Positions 22,484 to 33,544 of a stretch of 64,000 bases of DNA are shown in pieces; the first letter of the stretch is position 1; the number at the start of each line of letters is the position of its first letter. The position numbers were made by a program, and so were the translations under genes. This DNA is from Leucaena leucocephala (lineage: Eukaryota; Streptophyta; Magnoliopsida; Fabales; Fabaceae): contig CM073558.1 in NCBI GenBank assembly GCA_037074615.1, positions 10,478,001-10,542,000 on the forward strand, read 5' to 3'. The notes below the pieces were generated by a model. The model saw only the letters and a program-made list of their open reading frames with translations, made no database searches and was not told where the DNA came from.

Positions 22484-24001
22484 TGTTAGGAATTGGAAGA
22501 CACACAGTGGAAATTAACTTAAAATTTTTTTCATTCCTTGCCAGGATCTACCGTATGTGTTTAAGTCAAGTGGGAAGAAGCATTACCCTCAGTGTTCCTC
22601 AGCGACTTCCACAGCTTCAGGTCACGACGTTCACAGCTTCTCTTCGCGGCTCATGCTCCCTTTCCGATTGCAAGAAGTCAACGACTCAGGTCGGCTTCCT
22701 CTACTGGTATCCACACGAACAGCGTTCCAACCACGAACGACGTGCTAGTGTCTCTTGTCCCTTCAGGGCTTTCTCAAGAATTCGTCGTCTCTGTCTCTAT
22801 TTCGGCAGTTTCTTATCAGCAAACCTTTTGCAAATTCCCCTTCATCCTTTCTGTGTTCTATATTATTTCAAAACGTAGCTCCTAAAATTAGATATATAGG
22901 ATGCTATGTGTTTTCCTCTACAGAATTAGATTTTGGAGTTAATCTTATATTAATTTTGAAATTAATACAATATCATATATTGTATAATTTGATAAGAAAC
23001 TAATTAAATAAATAATATTTATATTAAATTTGTCCCACATATTTAATTCATCTATTTATTTAAATTAAAATAAAGATAAGACTGAACTATATTTGATTTA
23101 TTTTCATAAATCAAATTTAAGATATCATATCAATTTGAATTTCAAATTCAAACGTGATAGAGATTTACTTTATCCTTATAAATTAAATCTTATAAATATC
23201 TCTTATATGAGATATCCTATCAATTTGAATTTCAAATTCAAACGTGATAGAGATTTAATTTATCCTTATAAATTAAATCTCATATATCTCTTATATATAA
23301 TGTATATAACCTTTTATACAATCATATCATGTCCCTTCTATCATGCGATATTTTGGTCATGGATGAGGCATGGATAATGTCATCCGCCTATTCCTGACTG
23401 TTACTTTCTCGATCCCTGAGTAGTCTAACTATAGAAATGAAACTACCTTTCCATTATAGTATGGCCATATATTTCTCAGACTCACTCATCGAGGGGCCCA
23501 GTAATATCTCTCTATGAATGTGAGGGACAAATTCCATCTTGACCATTCACATTCCTCCACATGAAAAACCGCTAAGCCCGAACATAGTCTTTATGATCAC
23601 TCGGTCAAAAGTGACTTTTGACTAGGTCAAAGCTGAGCGTTTGTCATGTAGGAATCCATGATTATCTCTGGTCAAAGGGCATAGTGACATGGTTTGTATA
23701 TGAGAGAAGCTTATGATGTAACCCATGCAGCTCTCTCATAGCGGGTCAGTCCAACACCTTGTACTCTTACATGTGCCTATGACTTTGATTTATATCTCTA
23801 TACATCTTTAAATTCATACTGGTCTTATTTCATCTCTGCTTCGCATAGATGACCGACTAATGACATTTAGGATAAGATCATGAATTATCCAAGGATGGTC
23901 ATCACAGTAAACATGCAAATAATATCATAACACAATTAATAAATTCATAAATCAATAATGTTCATAAGACAATGATTGGCCCCTAAGCACAATTTCCAAC
24001 A
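22484..24001 (-). mobile_element. Family D solo LTR (1518 bp) in M gag
   Basis: Read on the minus strand it begins TGTTGGAAATTGTGC and ends CAATTCCTAACA, with TG...CA termini. Flanks are CTCCT (22479-22483) and CTGCT (24002-24006), a 5-bp target duplication with one mismatch, and the gag frame resumes outside. It matches the D LTR at 33545-35502 but lacks about 260 bases and two units of the 90-bp repeat. No internal region is present, so it is a solo LTR or a very short element. TGTTGG ends are common in Ty1/copia, but superfamily is unproven. Confidence 0.85.
23093..23300 (-). repeat. 90-bp tandem repeat in D LTR, about two units
   Basis: The phrase around TCAATTTGAATTTCAAATTC recurs with a period of 90 bases (ACGTGATAG at ~23151 and ~23241). 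Each unit holds short inverted repeats (GAATTTCAAATTC; ATATCTCTTATATGAGATAT) and could form hairpins. The homologous site in the other D LTR has about four units. The repeat is a multiple of three and gives a false 30-residue periodic reading frame. Confidence 0.85.
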
Positions 24002-24275
24002 CTGCTGCTATGGCAGCATCTCTCTCTTGATCGCTTCTTCCTTGAGCTATTTATATCTCCTCGATTATCTTCCTATTGCTCTAGACATTCGAAAATTAGC
24101 TGATGAATATCCCAGGGTTTTGTGGTTCTCCCGAGGAAACAATACTTCTCATTCATACCATTTTATTTTACTATCTAAATAGGAGAGGAATATAATAATT
24201 GACATAATTTATATTTCATCCAAAACATGGTATACAACATGTTTAGTAACATTGCACAAATCTTTCATACATAAC

Positions 24276-25223
24276 TTAAGTACATATACAACATCAACAT
24301 TCATAAGTACAGAGACAACATCAACATTTATAGGTACAATCATTACACTACACTTTCCTATAAGTGAACTTTATGAACTCTTCTACCATAAAGATCCAAT
24401 CTGGGATGCTCTCATAGGGTTCTTCCTCAAAATACTGATTCAATCCCACTTTCCAAGTTGCAGTGAGAGGTAAGATATCATCCATAATATTGGTCTAGTA
24501 TCTAAGGGTAAGAGTGTTTGGATCAAAAGCTTGATAAGTCTCTTATACTCTAGTTATAAAGTTAATGTAAATTATGTAGTCTTGTTCTACCTCCCTAACC
24601 AGAAGTTGTCCTAGATCATATAACTGCCTAGCCAGCTTCGCAGCTTTCTCAAACCGTTCCTCATTCATATTTCTTCTTGGTACTAGCTTTATACTCTGGT
24701 TGTTGTCCAGGTGCTTTACCACAATTGGTGTCTTTGATTTACTAGGACCCAGGATATCAGTCTGATTTAGTATATGGCTTGGTCTTAGAACGTCTACACC
24801 AATGGACTATCTAGGTGTAGGTTATGTGGTACCCATAACATAGGAATGACATTCATTAGACTGTACTATATGAGGGTATACTATGTCTCTTTCATCCCTC
24901 TGAGCTGCATCAACTTCCATACTAGGGTCTACTTCTTCTGAAGGTATAGCATTAATAGGAGAAGCTGGGATAGGTTCCTTGGATTTACTATCATCTGATA
25001 CACTGTCCATTTCATTAGATCTTACTGAAGAGCTATATAATATATCCAATTCTAAGTCACTAGAATCTGGAATATGTATCATTGGAGGGAGCCCATAGTC
25101 AGGATCATTCTCTATCATAAATACCTCCTCTAAGTTCAACCCAGACTTATCTGAACTAAACACTTTGGGCATAGGGTCTTCTTGGTTCACTGTAGTTTCT
25201 GACCCAATCTTAGGCTTAGTCAT
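24276..25223 (-). pseudogene. Leader ORF of M (extra ORF between PBS and gag)
   Basis: The ATG at 25223 lies 103 bases after the primer site, exactly the spacing in P. The frame runs 316 codons without a frameshift to the stop at 24276. It is broken only by stop codons, first after MGTT near 24822. The N-terminal half is acidic and Ser-rich (NDPDYGLPPMIHIPDSSDLE). A short Pro-Ser segment (VLRPSHILNQTDILGPSK) follows. The conserved C-terminal domain contains FEKAAKLARQLYDLGQLLV, TLTL and NIMDDILPLTATW. The end is Cys-rich and built from 27-bp repeats. I do not recognise the family; function unknown. Confidence 0.75.
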
Positions 25224-25325
25224 CTTGGTCCTGCAATAACTAACTTAGTGTCAATTAAGAAAGTTTTCAATTATGTATCAGTTTATAACTAATTTATTCA
25301 AAGCATTTCTTAAGCCAAAATCCTT

Positions 25326-25338
25326 TGCTCTGATACCA
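25326..25338 (-). other. Primer-binding site of M, tRNA-iMet type
   Basis: The plus strand reads TGCTCTGATACCA, the reverse of TGGTATCAGAGCA. Three bases separate it from the LTR end at 25342. It orients M and identifies 25342-31709 as the 5' LTR. Confidence 0.9.
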
Positions 25339-25341
25339 AAA

Positions 25342-28300
25342 TGTTGTATCCTTATTTTCTATACTCAATTGGAAGTCATTTGAACCAATTACATAACCTT
25401 TTGCTTTAGAAACATGCATTTCTAAAAGATTTCTTCTTGGGTAATGTTCATGGTTACCGTTCATTTGGTAATCCAGAACATATTCTAAACTTTGCAAATT
25501 GATAATTAAATCTAGAAAAATTGAAATAGGGTGGTTCTAATTTTTAATGAAAGTTATTTCATTTAAATTTGAAGGAAAATGTAAAAATGAGGTTTCATTG
25601 TCCAAGTGAAATCAATTTATTCGTTAAAGAATACTGTTCATTTGGTAAATCTAGAAGTTACAGTTTCTATGCCTTAATTTCAAAAATTCATTTCTCTTTG
25701 GTTACTTGTCCAAATGAAACTTGTTACCTATGGATTTAAAACTCCAGACGTGTTCTTTAAGGCTAAAAAATTTTATAGAAAAACTCGTTCAGTTACTAAA
25801 TTAAATTAACGTTGGAACGTCACTTCCTCCAGTTGCTCACTTTATCTCAATTCCAGATTTTATCTCCAATTAAGAAAAATCATAGTAAATTGAATACTTA
25901 ACCAATTGAGGCATTCTTAGTGTCCATTTAAATCTATGTATCTTAGCTATTAGCATACCAAATTTTAAGTCCAAAATCATGGGTTAAGGCATTGTAAATA
26001 TAGTCATACATCTATGGCCTTAGAATACAACCACATGATAGTACACTATGCATCCCATCAAGTCATCATCATAGTGTCAAGTGATCAAAATAACTTATTA
26101 CACAAGTTCAACCATCTATATTTACCATTTTTCCTTGAGATGTTCTAGCACCTATAACATGGTTATGCATATGGAAAGAATGAAATTTCATTGAAATTTC
26201 AATAGCAAGTCATACAAACTATAATATCATGCATGATTCATTAGATGCTTAACATGTTATCATGAGATGAGAGCTACTTCACAATAATACATAAGCAAAC
26301 TCTAACATGCATATTGTCATGATATTAGTTTCAAGGAGTTGCAATCATTCATACTTCATCATCAACATGATGGCATAATCTCAAGTTCAACCAAACATCA
26401 TAACTAACAAGCAAGCATACAATCAAACAAACATGAAACTATAGTTAGGTATTCTTGCTACCTCTTAAGCTATCATTGAAAAATTCTTCTTGAGATTGTT
26501 TCCTTCCCTCACAAATGTCAAAACCTAGCCATTACAAAGTAATATCAAGTTACAACTCAACTTGAAAACAATTCCAAGACTAGGTTTTCACTAAGTTCCA
26601 TTCTTTTTCCATTTTATGTTCTATACTTCCATCTTTCTAAAATAAATTCTCATGGTTTATTTCCACATAATTTTTCATGTAGAATACAAATATGAAACCA
26701 AAATTTCTAAAATCAAAACACACCCTTGGCTGGTGTACAGAACTGAAGTGTCACTATATTTTTCCAAAAATTCACATTTGGATTCCAATGCTTCCAATAC
26801 TTGTTTTTCTACTTTATCCCCACAGAATTTTTCATTTTAAACTCATTGGAAGCATCAAAATCATGAAATTCTAACATATAAATAGTGTTTCATACAGTAG
26901 TAACCAAGAACACAAAACCCTAACTATATGCATACTTGAATTTCTAAACCTATACCACTTGATTCTAACTTGTTTAAGCTTGTCTAAACTATCCAAAACA
27001 TAAAACTCATATTCTTATCACATGTGGAGAACACTTCTAGCATCACCCTCAATGGAAATATGTCATAAAAAACCCTTATAACCAAGAGCTAACTTGCTAG
27101 ATTAAAGTTATTGCTCTTTAAACCCCATAAAACTTATATTCTTACTTGTTACTCCAAGTTGTGTGTTTCTTTCTTGCTCCAAAGAAAATTTTGGTAGAGG
27201 CTACCTAAGGTGCCAAGAATTCTGAATAAAGTCTGATTCGAGGGGGTATTTATAGGAAAATTTGAGTGGAAATAAAAGGCCAAGATTAGTTTGGTTACTA
27301 TTTGATCTAATGGTCCATATTTCACCTTTAATCAAGCTTGCCATAGAAGCCTTATAATGACTCCATGCATGACCTTATTTAAGGATTTGTTTGACTAGAA
27401 AAGGTAGATATACTGATAGGCAAAATTCTAGTCTAGTCCGGTACAAATCTGAGCAGTTTCATAAAAAACCATACTGTTTTATGTTCCAAATTTTTATAAC
27501 ATTCCAAAATATGTATTCTGTCATGAAAACTAGTGTCTAGGTTTTTCCTAACATTGAAATTGTTAGATTGAGTATTTATCTTCCAACTATCCTTTGGAAA
27601 ATGACCAAAATACCCTTGTTGCACTTTCTTGCACTATATTAACCTTAAGGGCATAATTGTCATTTCACAACTCTTTATACTACATCAGAGTATATACCAG
27701 CTCTAACTAATCATTCTTGTACTTATTTGTATGTTTTTAGCCTATCCAGAATGATCAAAATGCCCTCTATCCATCTCTGGTACAATCTGGTTACACAGGG
27801 GTATTTTCATAATTTCATACTTTTCTGAGGTTGCTTTGGACTCTAGCCCACTTAACTCTCCAACCTCCTTATTAGGCCTTGTCATATCCTAATTTTTCCC
27901 TATCTGTATAATACTAATAGTGGAAAGAGGTTTGTAAAGGATTATGATGATGATCAGAAGGAATAGTAAAGGTTATATGAGTCTTGAAGGAAGTGAATGA
28001 CTAAAATGAAAAGTTTAAAAGTTCTATGTTGACAAATGAAAGTACACAAAAGCTTTAGGACATTATGTGTAATTATGAAAAGTTGAGGGCCTAAAGTGCA
28101 ATTTTCAAATGTTATGGGACTTAAATGTAATTTATCAAAAGTTTAGGGGCAAAAATGTAATTATGAGAAAGTTGAGCCAAAAAAGGCCTAAAAATACCCA
28201 GAATCATAGTAATCCCAAATTTTCCCAGTAAATAGAGACAATTAGTCTAATCAATTTGACACAACACATAATTTTGATATGAGGTCCTAAAAAATTTATA

Positions 28301-31300
28301 TTAATTTCTAAAGAAAAGAAAATTAATACAGTATCCTCTTGACCTCAGAATTAGATGAAATTTGGTAGTAAATTCCTATAATTAATATAAGAATTTATAA
28401 AATTGACAGAGCTTAAAAAGATTATGTAGAATTTATTATAGAATTTACAGTAGATTAAAACACCCGATAAATATGTTTCGAGGGAATTTCTCAGGAATTG
28501 AGCCCATGAAGACAGTGGATCATACAGAGGGCCCATAATGGTGCCTTATAGGCCTAATGATATTTTTAGATAAGTATGTGGGCTAGGGCTAATAAAGACC
28601 GGGAAAATATAAAATTACAAAAATGCCACTGAAGGTATGCCACTATGTTGTGTCATTGAGTCAGAGTTGAACGAAGGGCATTTTGGTCATTTAGACAAGC
28701 CAAAAACATCCAGACAAGTACAAGAGTGATTATTTTGTGTCAGTATATGCCCTGATAAGAAGTAAAGATGTGTAAAATGACAATTATCCCCTTAGGGTTA
28801 GTATAGGGTAACACAGTGAACCAAGGGCATTTTAGTCATTTCCTAAGGGACCTGTTATTAAGATTTGGCCTAGTCCAAGAATGTCAATGGTATTAAGAAT
28901 GCAGATACTAGATTTAAGATTAGACAATATATTGTGGAATTTTAGAAAAATTATATTTATAAAATAGTATGGTTTTTGAGAAATTGGACTAAACCGGTAC
29001 TGGATTGGATTGAAATTTTTCTAAAAGCTTCTCCCCTTGGAATGGCACCACCTAGCCCTATGATTTATCCCTTCATGATGTCATGGAGGATGTTATAATT
29101 CTCTTTTTGAAAAAGGTTAAATCCAAGATTAAATGTGAGCCTTTAGATCAAATAGTGTACAAAGTAATCTTAGCCATTGATTTTCCATGAGATTTTTCTA
29201 TAAATACCCCATCATTTTAGCCTCCAAACTGTGGCATGTCAACCCTTGGGGAACTCTTAAAAAATGAAAACTCAAGCTAAGACAAAGAAGATTCAAGGTA
29301 AAAAAGTTTAAGCAAGCTAGAAATTAAAGGTAAGCAATCTATCCTAACTTATTTTCATTTGATTTGGTAGCTTGAACTTAGGGTTTTCATGGAGGAAAGT
29401 TGAGTTTTCTCTAAGGTGTTGTCTGTCCAAAAACCTTAGATGAAAGGAAAAAGAAGAAATTAAAGTTAGAGATATATGATTAAAGCTTAAGCAAACTAGT
29501 TAAATGATTGGTGGTTGAATCAAGTTGATCTTCTTGACTTTGCCATGGTTGAACCAGTTTAGTTTGCACTGTTCATGATGGAAGGAAATGTAATTTCAAT
29601 GATTTAATGCTTCCATTGAATTTATATGATAATTTTATGTAAGATTGGATAAGTTTTGAACCTTTAAAGCATTGAAATTCCAAGATTGTAGTTTTTGAAA
29701 TTCTTCTCTATTACTGTTCACTCACATGAATAGTGATTGGAATTTCATAATTTTGATGTTACCAATGGTTTTAAAATGAACATTTGTGTGGGATAAAGTG
29801 GAGAAACAAGTATGGGAAGCATTAGAATAAAAATGAGTATTTTTGAAGGAATTGTATACATGGGTTCGGTTCTATCCAGTAGGCCATGAAGGAGTTGGAA
29901 TTTCATAAAGTCAAGACATCAATTGATTCAAAGGCCAATTCCATTAGTTAAGATTAAAAAAAATTAATGTAGTTAAATAAGCTTAATGTTCAAGAGGAAG
30001 TTATGTTAGTTAAAGTGAGTTTAATGTTCAAGGAAGTTATATTGTGATGAATGAATGATTATGTGATGTTAGAAATTGATTGGCATGCTCCAAAAGAGGC
30101 AGACAAATATCTAAGAGAAGTGAGAAGAAAAAAGCAAGATAAAGTGAAAGAGAGTCAAGTATATGAGGTAGTAAACTTATCTCAAACTTGTATGCATTGA
30201 ATATTATGCTTGATTGTGCTATGGCTTTGTTGAATTGTGTTGCATATGTGCTTATGTATGAAGCTCTATTTCTATGATTACTTTGGCTAATTGTATTTCA
30301 TATGTTACATGGAAACATGCATATTACACAATGTTCACACTTTCACAAGCAAGCACAAGTATTTACATTAATGCATGTATTATTAAGTACCGTTTGCTAT
30401 TGAGATTTCCACAGAAATCTCATCCCCTTCCATGTAATCCCAATCCCACAGGTTTATTAATGATGAAAGAGGATTGAAGAAGCATGAAGAGAAGCTAGGG
30501 ATTGGATAGTATAAATGTTATGTGAAGAATTGTTATATGTAATGTTACTATTTGACCAATGCTAGTAGTGATGATCATGATGTAATGAAAAATAGTAAAT
30601 GATGAGATAAATGTATGAAATTTTATAAACATTTAGTTAACATGTCAAGCTTCGTTTTGATACTAAGAATGCCTTATTTTGATGTTTGTACAAAGAGAAA
30701 TAATTTTCCAAAATAAGGGACGAGAATATGTTTTCAGAATTTTTGACCAAATGAACAGTAATTTTTAACGGATAAATTGTATTAATTGGCTAAGCATTTC
30801 GTCTGGAAATTATTTTTTCCTTAAATTTCAAGAGGTTATCTTCATTTATCTTTTTGAACCACTTCATTTGAATTTTTCTAGAATTAATTATGATTTTTTA
30901 AAGTTTATCATGAAATCTAGAATACCATGTGAATAGTAACTCGAGAAAGAGAAGAATTCCATATTTAGTTAATGGACTTCCAAAGTATTATAAGTAGTTC
31001 TAAATGCTACTGAATGGTCCATAAGACATATGAAAGTAAGGTTGTTTTAGGCTTCTTGGGATTCCATTTGGGCCTTAATATTGGTCCATTACCTTTATGT
31101 CATAAATCCCAAGGAACCTCTACCGACAGTATTTATTGGGTATTTTATTATACTATAAAATCCCCTAAGAATTCTATAGGATTCCTTTCCTGACTCTATC
31201 AATTTTATAAATTCTTATATTAAATATAAAAATTTACTGCAAAGTTTTATTTGATTCTGAGGTCTAAAAAATATTGTAATAATTCTTCCTAACTTTAGGA

Positions 31301-31709
31301 ATTCATATCAATTAATCGGGACCTCAAATCGAAATTCTGTGTTGCGTTAAACTGATCAAAATAATTTTATCTATCTACTAGTAAAATTTGGGATTGAACT
31401 GCTTCTAGGTAGTTTTTGACATTTTTCAGTTTAACTTTCTCATAATTACATTTTTATCCATGAACTTTTGGTTAATTACATTTAGGTCCCTAAACTTTTG
31501 ATAATTACACCTTTTGGCTTAACTTTTATTTCAACTTTTACTTTTGACCTTCAACCTTTTCTAATTTTCATTTAGGTGCCTGAACTTTCCTTAGTTACCA
31601 ATCCATCTCTTTCCTTCCTCAATCTGATAGAGTTTATTTCAAGAATCTTATGTCTATTACACATAAACTGTACATATACATCAGATAAGGAAATTGGGGA
31701 TATTACATT
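25342..31709 (-). mobile_element. 5' LTR of M, interrupted by B2
   Basis: Reversed, it starts at 31709 (TGTAATATCCCC) and ends at 25342 (GGATACAACA). Without the B solo LTR and its duplicated target it is about 3193 bp, matching the 3212-bp LTR of A. The TATA block is at ~27245 and the U3 word repeats lie at 27590-27810 and 31430-31560. Open frames at 25294 (minus), 26652, 26692 and 27433 (minus) are not shared with other copies and are not called as genes. Confidence 0.85.
27880..31049 (+). mobile_element. Family B solo LTR (B2, 3170 bp)
   Basis: It begins TGTCATATCC at 27880 and ends in GGTTGTTTTA, a decayed form of GGATGTTACA. Flanks GGCCT (27875-27879) and GGCTT (31050-31054) form a 5-bp target duplication with one mismatch. 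The M LTR resumes outside. TATAAATA is at 29199-29206. Both LTR ends and no internal sequence indicate LTR-LTR recombination. Open frames at 28351 (minus) and 30274 are not conserved. Confidence 0.88.
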
Positions 31710-32346
31710 CACATTAAGGGAGTGTTATTATATCTACGGGCTGCCATTAATGTAATGCCTTGGTCGGTATACTTAGCCTTAGGTATTAACAATCTTAGAG
31801 ACACAAGTGTATGCTCCAATTAGTTGATAGATCAATTAGGTCCCTAAGGTAATTCTAGAGGATATCCTAGTACAGGTTAAGGATTTAGTGTTCCCAGCTG
31901 ATTTTAATATTTTGAACATGCCCAGTGAACTAGTGAATTATAGTATTTTGATCCTAGGCAGACCTTTCCTTCAACTTCCAAGACAATCATTATTATGAAG
32001 TATAGTTCCATTACAATGGAAGTTGGAGGACATGTAGTGACTTTCAATATGAACGAAGTAATGAAATATCATTTTGATAATTTTGCTTTTGTTGGGTTGA
32101 ATTCCATCGATTATGCTGTTAAAGAAACTAAAGATAAGCGTGAATTGAGTTTGCATGATGAGTATCATCCAATGTTGCATAATTCCCAAATTTCCTATGA
32201 AGCATTTTAGGAGCATGAGGATTCATATTCATCCTTGAGTACTTATGATAACTATTTTGAATTTCGTTCCTCTATTTATTCTTTTCTTGCTCTTGTGAAA
32301 GCAATGCATCATGTTTTCATTGTTTTGATGTGAATAGCATGCTTTC
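31710..32346 (+). pseudogene. Athila-type protease remnant of T
   Basis: Shifting frames give RAAINVMPWSVYLALG, a decayed form of the Athila protease active-site block, then IEDILVQVKDLVFPADF and ILILGRPFL (about 31955-31975). A frameshift follows, then an open stretch from 31995 reading MKYSSITMEVGGHVVTFNM and ending at 32216. The order matches the protease end of Athila-lineage gag-pol. The catalytic Asp is not visible and the upstream gag is missing. The reading frame is ended by an A-family solo LTR whose 5-bp target CTTTC is the last T sequence here. Confidence 0.75.
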
Positions 32347-33544
32347 TGTCATATTCTAAATTTTTTCTATATGTATAATACTGATTGTGGAAAGAGGTTT
32401 GGAAAGGATTATGACAAAGATCAGAAGAAATGATAAAGGTTAAAGAGTCTTAAAGGAAGAAAGGGACCTAAACAAAAACTGGAAAAGTTTAAAGGCCAAA
32501 AGTTAAAATAGAAACAAAAGTTGGGCTAAAAGTGGTAATTTTCAAAAGTTTAGGGACCTAAATATAATTATGCAAAAAGTTAAGGATAAAGATGTACTTA
32601 AGAGAAAAGTTTAAGGGAAAAATTGTAATTATAGAAAGTTTAGCCCGAAAAGGGTTAAAACTTCCCAGAAGTATTTCAGTCCCATATTCTATCAGAAAAT
32701 AGAGGAAGATATTCTGGTCAATCTGGCATGATACATAAATTTTATTAGGGCTCCAGACGGCAGATATTTATCTGATAGTCTAAAAGTTATCTGAAATTTT
32801 ATCAAATTTTATGGACTTCAGATATAAGTGGGGGAATTACAGGAAAGTGTGCCTTATAGTGTCAGATGTCCTAGATCTGACAAAACCCTGGAAGAAGTTT
32901 TGTATAAAAAGTTATTTACATATTAGTGAATTTTGATGGGAGTTTGATAACACCCGTGATCCGATAATGGAACTTATAGGTATGTGAGCCTGGATAGAAT
33001 GAGATCAGATGACCTCATATATAGGCCCATGATGACGCCAAGAAGGGCCGAAAACCTAGGGTACCAGTCCATCAGTAGAAGGGGCCAGTGTCCAGAAAAA
33101 GTATAAAATTATGAAAATGCCCCTGGATGCCTGGATTGTACCAATGATGGATAGAGGGCATTTTGGTTATTTGGGATAGGATAAAAATGTGTCACATAGT
33201 ATAAATATGATTAGTTAGAGCCAGAACATGCAATAAGGTAGTACCAAGAGGGGTGAAATGACAATTATACCCTTAGGGTCAATATATTGCAAGAAAGGAC
33301 ACCAAGGGTATTTTGGTCATTTCTCAAGGGATGGATGACAGATAAATACTCATTCAAATATTTTCAATGGTATGAGAAGCCTAGACATTGATTTCCAAGA
33401 TAGAATACATATCCTGGTATATTATAAAAAAATAGGAACATAACACAATCTGGTTGTTGTGAAACTGCTCCGATCAGTACCGGATTGGACTAGAATTTTT
33501 CAGAAGCTTCCTTACTTGGGAAGCACACCACATACCCCTATTAG

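Larger units (their letters stand above)
21289..24161 (-). pseudogene. gag: gag and start of protease of M, split by a D LTR
   Basis: Read on the minus strand, the ATG at 24161-24159 aligns with the gag starts of A and P. The gag core follows below 22484. The zinc knuckle region (~21640-21600) reads CYTYGKLGHFSKNC, so the second Cys is mutated to Tyr. The protease active site FDSGASHQF is intact near 21455, but the domain ends at 21289 at a deletion junction. A D-family LTR interrupts gag at 22484-24001. Several stops and probable small indels are present. M keeps a CAG codon near 22352 where A and P have stops. Confidence 0.85.
3813..31709 (-). mobile_element. Element M: decayed minus-strand family A element, heavily nested
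   Basis: Read on the minus strand, M has a 5' LTR (31709-25342), a tRNA-iMet primer site (25338-25326), a leader ORF (25223-24276), gag and the start of protease (24161-21289), then LTR pieces (21288-20973, 14571-13928, 4840-3813) that I read as its 3' LTR. Most of pol and roughly the first 560 bases of the 3' LTR are missing at 21288/21289. Four later insertions split it: element A, an inverted LTR pair, a D LTR and a B solo LTR. The flanks GTTCT (3808-3812) and TTCAC (31710-31714) do not form a target duplication, so the outer limits may reflect rearrangement. Confidence 0.65.

Noticed and set aside
22483..22885. Overlapping plus-strand frames that look like a small gene
   Set aside because: They lie in the GC-richer end of a D LTR bounded by a target duplication. 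The rest of the element is non-coding.
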